DNA from: Nemertoderma westbladi
Lineage: Eukaryota > Xenacoelomorpha > Nemertodermatida > Nemertodermatidae
Assembly: GCA_032718475.1 (NCBI GenBank)
Contig: JAUCBJ010002530.1
Span: 1 to 32,602, forward strand
Direction of reading: 5' to 3'
Length of the DNA: 32,602 nt
The stretch's first letter is position 1; each line of letters starts with the position of its first letter. The notes under the pieces were generated by a model. That model was not told the origin of the DNA. It worked only from the letters and a program-made list of their open reading frames with translations, and searched no databases. The position numbers and the translations under genes are program-made. Of this stretch, positions 1 through 9,059 are shown piece after piece.

Positions 1-8
1 CATTATTT

Positions 9-39
9 GGGTCATTCTCTTCAAAAGTGGCCAAAATTG
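9..39. repeat. Left terminal inverted repeat of the transposon
   Basis: Reverse complement of 3651-3680 with one single-base length difference in an A run. Flanked on its left by ATTT at 5-8. Confidence 0.9.
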
Positions 40-180
40 TGCTCAAAATAGGTCGATTTTTTTTTCTCTATAATGCTGTAAAACTATATATCACTATAAT
101 CGAAATTTTGCGTGGATTACGAAAAAACACATGTCCCACCTTAATTCGAATTAGGTAAAAAGTTATGGACAAAAAACAAA

Positions 181-218
181 TGTCACGTGTGTAATGAAAT
201 GTCACGGGTGTAATGGCA
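181..218. repeat. Left subterminal repeats (TGTCACGTGTGTAATG type)
   Basis: Two near copies of TGTCACGTGTGTAATG occur at 181-219. The same word recurs in both orientations near the right end, around 2857-2915, 3063-3080 and 3267-3284. Repeated words inside both ends of a DNA transposon are commonly transposase-binding sites; that role is inferred here. Confidence 0.6.
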
Positions 219-250
219 ATAATTTACCTAGAATATATTGGTAGGACGAA

Positions 251-284
251 GGGAGGGAGGGGGGGGGGGGGGGGGGGGGGGGGG
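251..284. repeat. Poly-G tract
   Basis: A G homopolymer of about 26 bases preceded by GGGAGGGAGG, inside the left non-coding part of the transposon. Its length is likely to vary and may be misassembled. Confidence 0.8.
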
Positions 285-501
285 TATAAATGTCACATGA
301 GTATGCTGTAGGCTAATTTATAACTTACAAGGGAACTTTAAAAATTATTATAAAAATTTTACAACATTTTACAGCATTTTAATATTTGTTTAATCTGATT
401 TCTGTAATAACTACTGTTCATCAATTATGTTTTTTCGACAATTACCAACACGTTTAAAAGTATGTTTTAATGTATGCTCATGAGTATAATATACCGTATT
501 A

Positions 502-2652
502 TCATTCGAGCTCGAATCCCAGAAACTCAGTTTCTGAATCGGAGTTCATTTCTTGTTCATTCGATTCGACATTGAGGTAGTGGACCTCTCCATGAGCCAT
601 ACAACGGACAGGGCATAACTTCCCACATGAAACGTTTTTCACTATAATACGCTTGTTTTCGGGATCGAATACAATCTCGTGGGCTTTGCCTATACCTTTG
701 ATATCCGTTGTCTGTTTTCCTTTGACTTCTTTATCAGTGGCTTCCACGTCTTTAACACCATAGGAATACACATCAGTTTTTAAATCTTTCAATAACCCAA
801 GTATCATATCAAAGTTTGGTGTACTGTTACCAACTCTCATGCCAATAATTTGATCAAGGTACCTCTTTATACTCCCCCCTATACCATCAACAGCCCCCTT
901 TCCGTGCCCACTCTCAAGATAGATCCAAGAAAGGTTGATGTCTTTTGCAGCTGCATAGCGTTGGAATAAATAAACTATAAATTTATTTCTGTACTGACTA
1001 GACGGGCTATCGGATATTATGGTTATATTCTTAATGAGGCTGGTAGAAATGGCTTCACTAAGATATGGTTCAATACTAATAAAGACTGCTGGAGCGCGAT
1101 GAATATTGCATTGACTGAGTGCAGCACCAGACTCAGCTGGGACATCCTTGTAACCCTTCCACACAACAAATGGATGTATACAGACGCTTTCCTGGGCATA
1201 ATATGCACTCTTTATTTCTGCTGGACGGGGGATTTTAAAATTTTCTGACCAGTCCATATGAAGGACCATGGAGTGTTCATCACGGCGCTCTTTAATGTCT
1301 TTTATTGCACTAAATTGGTTTTTAACACGCTTAATGTGCAAGTCATACTTCTGCAGTTCTTTGACAGCTATTTCAACAAGTCTCCCAACTGGAATTTCTC
1401 TATCCACCACTCGCCACACTAATGAGGTACCTCCTTCGATGGTAGTGTTTACCCATGATTGGGTTGTAATAATCTTTTTCTTTTGGCTTGATGAAATCTT
1501 GGAAGTCCAAGATGCCCCTGTCTTAGCTAGTTCCTCTGCCGTTGTCGCAGGTGGAAGGATATTGTACCGTACCAAAGATTCCACCATTAGTTCCGGATTT
1601 ATGCACCGAATACACAAACATGTACCCCAATCACTTGCTTTAGGTTTTACGACATTTGCAGGAAACAGCCTACAAAAGTGGCTGTATGAACACGAGACAT
1701 CATACTCAGATACGAACTGCAAGTGAAGTGTTTCCAGAAAATCAAGTCTATATCGTAGTGGAATTGTATATGTAATAGATCCAATTTGGGTATCAACATG
1801 TTTCTTCCTCTTATCAGGGCAGACTCTAGAAATATCATCACGAAATGCAAATTTTTCTATTAAATCTTTTAAACTCTCTCCAGTAGACCTCTCAGGCGGC
1901 TCCTCATTATCAACCCTTATTGGGGTTATTTCAGCTACAGAACTAGTACCATTACTGTTTTTGTTAACGGTACTTTCTTCATGAACAGCAGCTTCTGCAA
2001 CTCTTCTCCTTATACCTCTTATTCTATATCCTAACCTTCTCATTCTAGTCAAAGCTGCTGTGTTAACTTTCCTGTTAATTTTTTTCTTGGTTCGTGGGGT
2101 TAGAGTATGCAGTTCCCTCAAAATAGACGTTTCTCTCAACCCAGAATCACTTGAATCGGTATCCGCATTGTTTACATTTTGGATCTTCATCTTCTTTACT
2201 CGTTTCAACTTTCCTTTAAGACGTATGATTTCATTCCTTAATCTTCTTACATTCTCCCTTCGAATCTGTTTACCTGTTTCCTTTTGGCGATTCAGTTTAG
2301 TACCGGTATCCGGCGTAGTAGGCTTAGCGTTTAGAAACTCTTTTTCCAACCTTTTTTTTTCTCGACATCTTTGCTGGCGCTGCGAATCCCTTAATCTCTT
2401 GGCTTCTATTTTTGATTTCAGTTCCCGTGTTTGAGGCATTTGTTTCATCTTTTCTCTCTCCGTAGTTCTCTTATCCCTCTGCTTTTCCGTCTGTCGATCC
2501 CGTACCTTTTCTTTATAACTTCCTTCTTCCTTTAGCCGTCTCCTATACTTCGCAACCCGTTCTCTGTTCAGACGTTTTGCCCTGTCTTTAACTGTCTCTT
2601 CTGTGGCATTCCCATTACCCCCCTCCAGTCTCATCGTACATTTCCGTTTCAT
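502..2652 (-). CDS. DDE-type transposase-like protein, 716 aa
   Basis: Single intact frame from the ATG at 2652 to the stop at 502, centred between the transposon ends. Residues 20-160 are very basic and predicted helical (RERVAKYRRRLKEEGSYKEK, then KR-rich coiled-coil-like stretches) and probably bind DNA. A cysteine cluster at C345, C347 and C350 may bind zinc. The C-terminal core carries MDWSENF (D467), ISDSPSSQYRNKF (D548) and ESGHGKGAVDGIGG (E580 to D589), spaced like the acidic triad of an RNase H-fold DDE transposase. A second cysteine cluster (C676, C680, C684) lies near the C terminus. The catalytic assignment is from motif appearance, not alignment. The protein would cut and rejoin the element's inverted ends in the nucleus. 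Gene orientation matches the host gene. Confidence 0.8.
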   Translation of the reverse strand: MKRKCTMRLEGGNGNATEETVKDRAKRLNRERVAKYRRRLKEEGSYKEKVRDRQTEKQRDKRTTEREKMKQMPQTRELKSKIEAKRLRDSQRQQRCREKKRLEKEFLNAKPTTPDTGTKLNRQKETGKQIRRENVRRLRNEIIRLKGKLKRVKKMKIQNVNNADTDSSDSGLRETSILRELHTLTPRTKKKINRKVNTAALTRMRRLGYRIRGIRRRVAEAAVHEESTVNKNSNGTSSVAEITPIRVDNEEPPERSTGESLKDLIEKFAFRDDISRVCPDKRKKHVDTQIGSITYTIPLRYRLDFLETLHLQFVSEYDVSCSYSHFCRLFPANVVKPKASDWGTCLCIRCINPELMVESLVRYNILPPATTAEELAKTGASWTSKISSSQKKKIITTQSWVNTTIEGGTSLVWRVVDREIPVGRLVEIAVKELQKYDLHIKRVKNQFSAIKDIKERRDEHSMVLHMDWSENFKIPRPAEIKSAYYAQESVCIHPFVVWKGYKDVPAESGAALSQCNIHRAPAVFISIEPYLSEAISTSLIKNITIISDSPSSQYRNKFIVYLFQRYAAAKDINLSWIYLESGHGKGAVDGIGGSIKRYLDQIIGMRVGNSTPNFDMILGLLKDLKTDVYSYGVKDVEATDKEVKGKQTTDIKGIGKAHEIVFDPENKRIIVKNVSCGKLCPVRCMAHGEVHYLNVESNEQEMNSDSETEFLGFELE

Positions 2653-2856
2653 AGTTTCACAGTGATCACTCCTTATTTATTACGCACTTACCAGCTTACA
2701 GAGTTGATAAATACAGAGTAGTAGTACAGTAGCGTAAGTACTGATGTGGCCTAACATTACTGTAATTCAGACTGAAAGTACAATAATACATAGCAAACTG
2801 AAAGTACTGTTGTAGTAGGCCTACCGTACCATAATGCAAATTCAAAAAATTTTCCA

Positions 2857-3284
2857 TTACACACGTGACATGTGTGTAATGGATTACACACATGACATTA
2901 ATTACACACATGACATACATACTTTATAGGCTGCTAGATGTAAAGGTACGTCGTATAACTCTTATTAATGGGATTATTTAGCAAGCCTTTGCCATGGCTT
3001 TTCTAAAAAACATAACTTCAGCCTATATAATCCATTTAATATTAAGATATAGCTGATTGTGTGACCATTACACACGTGACGTTTATGCGTAACCATTTGA
3101 CTTAAAGGCCGACTTTGCTGCATTCAAAGCAAGCTATCTTTGCTTCAAATGGTTGAAATAACTTAAAAATGGTTTTAAAAGTAAGCTGAAAAGATGCTAA
3201 ATGTAATAAAATAAACGTATAATTTGTTACGGTTTCTTAAGGTTGGCGACTCGTAGCATCTTTGAAACCATTACACACGTGACA
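2857..3284. repeat. Right subterminal repeats (CCATTACACACGTGAC)
   Basis: Copies of ATTACACACGTGAC or ATTACACACATGAC occur around 2858, 2882, 2902, 3065 and 3269, in inverted orientation relative to those at 181-219. The pair at 2857-2883 forms a near palindrome. This mirrors the left end and supports one transposon with paired binding arrays. No gene is seen in 2653-3650. Confidence 0.6.
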
Positions 3285-3650
3285 ATTATGCTTAACCATT
3301 TTAACCGGATAGTTTCATTGATTAGTGTTCGTTCTGAATATATAAAAATGTACAATTAATAGTGTTATTGGTTAAAAAAAATTATAGGCTTTCAGAAAAT
3401 ATACAACATGTCTAAGTTTAAGGAAAACCACAACATGTTAGTTGATGACAAAGCATGACAACTCAAAAAAAATAATTAAGAAATCTGCATTTTTTCATAT
3501 TTGATCACCGATAACTTTTCAACACTTTAATTCATTGTTAATATATTGTTATCGTAAGCATGGTTATAAAATTACCTTCAAAATGATATATAGTTTCCAT
3601 ACATTTCTGTCAGATTGAACTTGATTATTGAAGGGCAAATATTGTACTAC

Positions 3651-3680
3651 CAATTTGGCCACTTTTGAAGAGAATGACCC
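3651..3680. repeat. Right terminal inverted repeat of the transposon
   Basis: Reverse complement matches 9-39. Followed directly by the ATTT target duplication at 3681-3684. Confidence 0.9.
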
Positions 3681-3699
3681 ATTTCGACAAAGAGTGCGA

Positions 3700-4155
3700 A
3701 AGTCGGTTCCCCATGGTATAACAAGATGCTGAAGCGTCAAAAAATTGTTTTAAATTCTCTAGTAGCACAGAAGTGCCACTTTTTAGCATCTGGCACATGG
3801 TACACGTGTTTAGAATGGCACAAAATATCAAAATCGCTAAAGCTTCATATAAATGTGCCATTTTTGGTTTATATAGGTTTTCAAAGGTGCTGATTCGATT
3901 ACAAATGGTTTCGAATTCTCTAGTGGAGTGGCACAGTGCCACTTTTTAGCATGTGGCAATTGTTTAACGTGTAAGACTGTATTCCATATGTCGAAACTTC
4001 CTATAGAGGACATTTTAGAGAAAATGAGCAAAGAAAATATGGCGACAATGTTCAGTAAAACTGAACGGACTCAGACAGTGATTCAGTTTGCTTCAGTCGA
4101 CGATGGATCAAAGATTTATCACATCCATGCAGGAGATAACAACAATAAACTTTAA
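3700..4155 (+). pseudogene. Unidentified duplicated coding-like sequence
   Basis: Two diverged copies of one segment lie in tandem, starting near 3748 and 3907. Both carry TTCTCTAGT followed by GTGCCACTTTTTAGCAT. In the second copy a plus-strand frame open from about 3898 to 4155 reads CHFLACGNCLTCK, a possible zinc-binding knuckle, then a short acidic or helical tail ending at a TAA. The first copy aligns only after frameshifts and has lost two of the cysteines. I do not recognise the family. It could be a decayed gene fragment or transposon cargo, and no start codon is clear. Confidence 0.3.
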
Positions 4156-4275
4156 TTAGATATAAATTTATCGGTACCTGTTAATAATTTTCACTTATAT
4201 TCGAAATAGTTAATGATTAAAATGTTCAAATTGAGCATCCATAAAATCCTTTTTTCACATACCGAACGATGACAA

Positions 4276-4435
4276 GTTGACATAATGTAACAAAATTACA
4301 TACATCATTGTTTGTAAAGATCACTTTACAGCGTTAAAGACCCTTGTTTATTTATGTAAACCTTCCTCGCTGCGCTCGCTCGGTACATAAATAAACTCGG
4401 GTCGTAACAATTATTACAATGATGTAAATAGTTAT
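4276..4435. repeat. Imperfect foldback (hairpin) sequence
   Basis: GACCCTTGTTTATTTATGTA near 4339 is mirrored by the reverse complement of TACATAAATAAACTCGGGTC near 4384-4403. The homology continues outward imperfectly through TACATCATTGT. The short loop is CCTCGCTGCGCTCGCTCGG-like. This looks like a small non-autonomous hairpin element; no target duplication was identified. The rest of 4156-4740 shows nothing recognisable. Confidence 0.5.
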
Positions 4436-4739
4436 TAAATTCTGACCCGTAGAAACATTTTGCCGATTATTTTGTGAATGAAAAATTTTGTTCAAGAATT
4501 TTTCAAAAATAAGTGAAAAATTACGAATTTTAACATTAAAAATTAAATTTTTTCGAATGTTTTTTTTATTATATCTTTCAAAATATCGGCAAATGATATG
4601 TGTCAAACAAAAACAACAAATATTTTTTAGGGTGTTTTCGCCACCTCTGGCCCACTGTGCATCAGTAAGCTGTGTATTAAAGTACCAAGTGTTAACAAAT
4701 TTTAAGAAAATAAAATCCCAACATAACAATGTGCATGTG

Positions 4740-7700
4740 GGGTAAATAAATTCACAATACAGAGTAAGATCTCAGCCCTTCGTTAGGTAAATAAACTCAC
4801 CATACAGAGGAAGATCTCAGCCCTTCGTTAGGTAAATAAACTCACCATACAGAGGAAGATCTCAGCCCTTCGTTAGGTAAATAAACTCACCATACATAGG
4901 AAGATCTCAGCCCTTCGTTAGGTAAATAAACTCACCATACAGAGGAAGATCTCAGCCCTTCGTTAGGTAAATAAACTCACCATACAGAGGAAGATCTCAG
5001 CCCTTCGTTAGGTAAATAAACTCACCATACAGAGGAAGATCTCAGCCCTTCGTTAGGTAAATAAACTCACCAAACATAGGAAGATCTCAGCCCTTCGTTA
5101 GGTAAATAAACTCACCATACATAGGAAGATCTCAGCCCTTCGTTAGGTAAATAAACTCACCATACAGAGGAAGATCTCAGCCCTTCGTTAGGTAAATAAA
5201 CTCACCAAACATAGGAAGATCTCAGGCCCTTCGTTAGATAAAGAAACTCACCATACAGAGGAAGATCTCAGCCCTTCGTTAGGTAAATAAACTCACCAAA
5301 CAGAGGAAGATCTCAGCCCTTCGTTAGGTAAATAAACTCACCATACATAGGAAGATCTCAGCCCTTCGTTAGGTAAATAAACTCACCATACAGAGGAAGA
5401 TCTCAGCCCTTCGTTAGGTAAATAAACTCACCAAACATAGGAAGATCTCAGGCCCTTCGTTAGATAAAGAAACTCACCATACAGAGGAAGATCTCAGCCC
5501 TTCGTTAGGTAAATAAACTCACCAAACAGAGGAAGATCTCAGCCCTTCGTTAGGTAAATAAACTCACCATACAGAGGAAGATCTCAGCCCTTCGTTAGGT
5601 AAATAAACTCACCATACAGAGGAAGATCTCAGCCCTTCGTTAGGTAAATAAACTCACCATACAGAGGAAGATCTCAGCCCTTCGTTAGGTAAATAAACTC
5701 ACCATACAGAGGAAGATCTCAGCCCTTCGTTAGGTAAATAAACTCACCATACATAGGAAGATCTCAGCCCTTCGTTAGGTAAATAAACTCACCATACAGA
5801 GGAAGATCTCAGCCCTTCGTTAGGTAAATAAACTCACCAAACATAGGAAGATCTCAGGCCCTTCGTTAGGTAAATAAACTCACCAAACAGAGGAAGATCT
5901 CAGCCCTTCGTTAGGTAAATAAACTCACCATACATAGGAAGATCTCAGCCCTTCGTTAGGTAAATGACATCACCATACAGAGGAAGATCTCAGCCCTTCG
6001 TTAGGTAAATAAACTCACCAAACATAGGAAGATCTCAGGCCCTTCGTTAGATAAAGAAACTCACCATACAGAGGAAGATCTCAGCCCTTCGTTAGGTAAA
6101 TAAACTCACCATACAGAGGAAGATCTCAGCCCTTCGTTAGGTAAATAAACTCACCAAATATAGGAAGATCTCAGGCCCTTCGTTAGGTAAAGAAACTCAC
6201 CATACAGAGGAAGATCTCAGCCCTTCGTTAGGTAAATAAACTCACCAAACAGAGGAAGATCTCAGCCCTTCGTTAGGTAAATAAACTCACCAAACAGAGG
6301 AAGATATCAGCCCTTCGTTAGGTAAAGAAACTCACCATACAGAGGAAGATCTCAGCCCTTCGTTAGGTAAATAAACTCACCATACAGAGGAAGATCTCAA
6401 CCCATCGTTAGGTAAAGAAACTCACCATACAGAGTAAGATCTCAGCCCTTCGTTAGGTAAATAAACTCACCAAACAGAGGAAGATCTTAGCCCTTCGTTA
6501 GGTAAATAAACTCACCAAACATAGGAAGATCTCAGCCCTTCGTTAGGTAAATAAACTCACCAAACATAGGAAGATCTCAGCCCTTCGTTAGGTAAATAAA
6601 CTCACCAAACATAGGAAGATCTCAGGCCCTTCGTTAGGTAAAGAAACTCACCATACAGAGGAAGATCTCAGCCCTTCGTTAGGTAAATAAACTCACCAAA
6701 CAGAGGAAGATATCAGCCCTTCGTTAGGTAAATAAACTCACCAAACAGAGGAAGATATCAGCCCTTCGTTAGGTAAATAAACTCACCAAACAGAGGAAGA
6801 TCTCAGCCCTTCGTTAGGTAAATAAACTCACCAAACAGAGGAAGATCTCAGCCCTTCGTTAGGTAAATAAACTCACCAAACAGAGGAAGATCTCAGCCCT
6901 TCGTTAGGTAAATAAACTCACCAAACAGAGGAAGATCTCAGCCCTTCGTTAGGTAAATAAACTCACCAAACATAGGAAGATCTCAGCCCTTCGTTAGGTA
7001 AATAAACTCACCAAACAGAGGAAGATCTCAGCCCTTCGTTAGGTAAAGAAACTCACCATACAGAGTAAGATCTCAGCCCTTCGTTAGGTAAATAAACTCA
7101 CCAAACAGAGGAAGATCTCAGCCCTTCGTTAGGTAAATAAACTCACCAAACAGAGGAAGATCTCAGGCCCTTCGTTAGGTAAATAAACTCACCAAACAGA
7201 GTAAGATCTCAGCCCTTCGTTAGGTAAAGAAACTCACCATACATAGGAAGATCTCAGCCCTTCGTAAGGTAAATAAACTCACCAAACAGAGGAAGATATC
7301 AGCCCTTCGTAAGGTAAATAAACTCACCAAACATAGGAAGATCTCGGGCCCTTCGTTAGGTAAATAAACTCACCAAACAGAGGAAGATATCAGCCCTTCG
7401 TTAGGTAAATAAACTCACCAAACAGAGGAAGATATCAGCCCTTCGTTAGGTAAATAAACTCACCAAACAGAGGAAGATATCAGCCCTTCGTTAGGTAAAT
7501 AAACTCACCAACCAGAGGAAGATCTCAGCCCTTCGTTAGGTAAATAAACTCACCAAACAGAGGAAGATCTCAGCCCTTCGTTAGGTAAATAAACTCACCA
7601 AACAGAGGAAGATCTCAGCCCTTCGTTAGGTAAATAAACTCACCAAACAGAGGAAGATCTCAGCCCTTCGTTAGGTAAATAAACTCACCAAACATAGGAA

Positions 7701-8977
7701 GATCTCAGCCCTTCGTTAGGTAAATAAACTCACCAAACAGAGGAAGATCTCAGCCCTTCGTTAGGTAAAGAAACTCACCATACAGAGTAAGATCTCAGCC
7801 CTTCGTTAGGTAAATAAACTCACCAAACAGAGGAAGATCTCAGCCCTTCGTTAGGTAAATAAACTCACCAAACAGAGGAAGATCTCAGGCCCTTCGTTAG
7901 GTAAATAAACTCACCAAACAGAGTAAGATCTCAGCCCTTCGTTAGGTAAAGAAACTCACCATACATAGGAAGATCTCAGCCCTTCGTAAGGTAAATAAAC
8001 TCACCAAACAGAGGAAGATATCAGCCCTTCGTAAGGTAAATAAACTCACCAAACATAGGAAGATCTCGGGCCCTTCGTTAGGTAAATAAACTCACCAAAC
8101 AGAGGAAGATATCAGCCCTTCGTTAGGTAAATAAACTCACCAAACAGAGGAAGATCTCAGCCCTTCGTTAGGTAAATAAACTCACCAAACAGAGGAAGAT
8201 ATCAGCCCTTCGTTAGGTAAATAAACTCACCAAACAGAGGAAGATCTCAGCCCTTCGTTAGGTAAATAAACTCACCATACAGAGGAAGATCTCAGCCCTT
8301 CGTTAGGTAAATAAACTCACCAAACAGAGTAAGATCTCAGCCCTTCGTTAGGTAAATAAACTCACCATACAGAGGAAGATCTCAGCCCTTCGTTAGGTAA
8401 ATAAACTCACCAAACAGAGGAAGATCTCAGCCCTTCGTTAGGTAAATAAACTCACCATACAGAGGAAGATCTCAGCCCTTCGTTAGGTAAATAAACTCAC
8501 CAAACAGAGGAAGATCTCAGCCCTTCGTTAGGTAAATAAACTCACCATACAGAGGAAGATCTCAGCCCTTCGTTAGGTAAATAAACTCACCAAACAGAGT
8601 AAGATCTCAGCCCTTCGTTAGGTAAATAAACTCACCAAACAGAGTAAGATCTCAGCCCTTCGATAGGTAAATAAACTCACCATACAGAGGAACATCTCAG
8701 CCCTTCGTTAGGTAAATAAACTCACCATACAGAGGAAGATCTCATGCCTTCGTTAGGTAAATAAACTCACCATAAAGAGGAAGATCTCAGCCCTTCGTTA
8801 GGTAAATAAACTCACCATACAGAGGAAGATCTCAGCCCTTCGTTAGGTAAATAAACTCACCATACAGAGGAAGATCTCAGCCCTTCGTTAGGTAAATAAA
8901 CTCACCAAACAGAGGAAGATCTCAGCCCTTCGTTAGCTAAATAAACTCACCAAACAGAGGAAGATCTCAGCCCTTCG
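4740..8977. repeat. 45-bp minisatellite, about 94 copies, spanning the exon 6 donor
   Basis: Head-to-tail 45-bp units, with occasional 46-bp units where GCCC becomes GGCCC. Read on the minus strand, each unit is 27 bases of ORP9 exon 6 end (starting CGAAGGGCTGAGATC) followed by GTGAGTTTATTTACCTAA. The proximal unit overlaps the real exon (8951-8977), so the array is an amplification of an exon-intron junction. Nearly every unit keeps the GGTGAGTTT donor. On the plus strand each unit also reads CCCTTCGTTAG then GTAAAT, another splice-like word. A block of about 16 units is duplicated: the ATCTCGGGCCC variant recurs 722 bases apart at 7341 and 8063. Confidence 0.95.
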
Positions 8978-9059
8978 CTCGCATCGTAGAAATCATCGTC
9001 TTCCTCCTCAGAGTTCAGATATTCTGGAGGTTCCTGTTTTTCTGACTCATTCACGAAAT
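8951..9059 (-). CDS. OSBPL9: ORP9-like exon 6, FFAT motif
   Basis: The T-rich acceptor TGTATTTTTGTTACTGTAG ends at 9060. The exon opens with two bases completing a codon left by exon 5, then encodes [14 protein letters not shown] and the acidic tract [19 protein letters not shown] fits the FFAT core (E/D-F/Y-F/Y-D-A-x-E) that binds VAP on the ER. Human ORP9 has EFYDADE at the equivalent place. The exon ends TCTGTTTG before GTGAGT, in phase 2. Its last 27 bases are the exonic half of the 45-bp repeat at 4740-8977. Reading past the first donor gives TGG TGA, an immediate stop. Confidence 0.88.

Larger units (their letters stand above)
9..3680 (-). mobile_element. Complete DNA transposon, Sola-like (tentative)
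   Basis: The element is bounded by inverted repeats at 9-39 and 3651-3680. These match over 30 bases apart from one extra A on the left, and both start GGGTCATTCTCTTC. The 4-bp direct repeat ATTT lies immediately outside both ends (5-8 and 3681-3684). Inside is one long minus-strand gene (502-2652) with DDE-like motifs. Intact ends, intact target duplication and an unbroken reading frame suggest recent insertion. A 4-bp target duplication with this kind of transposase fits the Sola superfamily, but Kolobok and others also make 4-bp duplications, so the superfamily name is inference. The element sits downstream of ORP9 exon 6, probably inside the next intron and in the same orientation as the gene. 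Confidence 0.85.

Noticed and set aside
1268-1726. Plus-strand frames inside the transposase gene (also 2060-2434)
   Set aside because: Antisense shadows of the 716-codon frame; no motif.
1-4740. ORD-domain exons of the ORP9-like gene
   Set aside because: Looked for the conserved ORD stretches (such as the EQVSHHPP signature) on the minus strand and saw none; they should lie further left.
4740-8977. CRISPR-like look of regular repeats
   Set aside because: Units are directly adjacent with no variable spacers, and the context is an animal intron.
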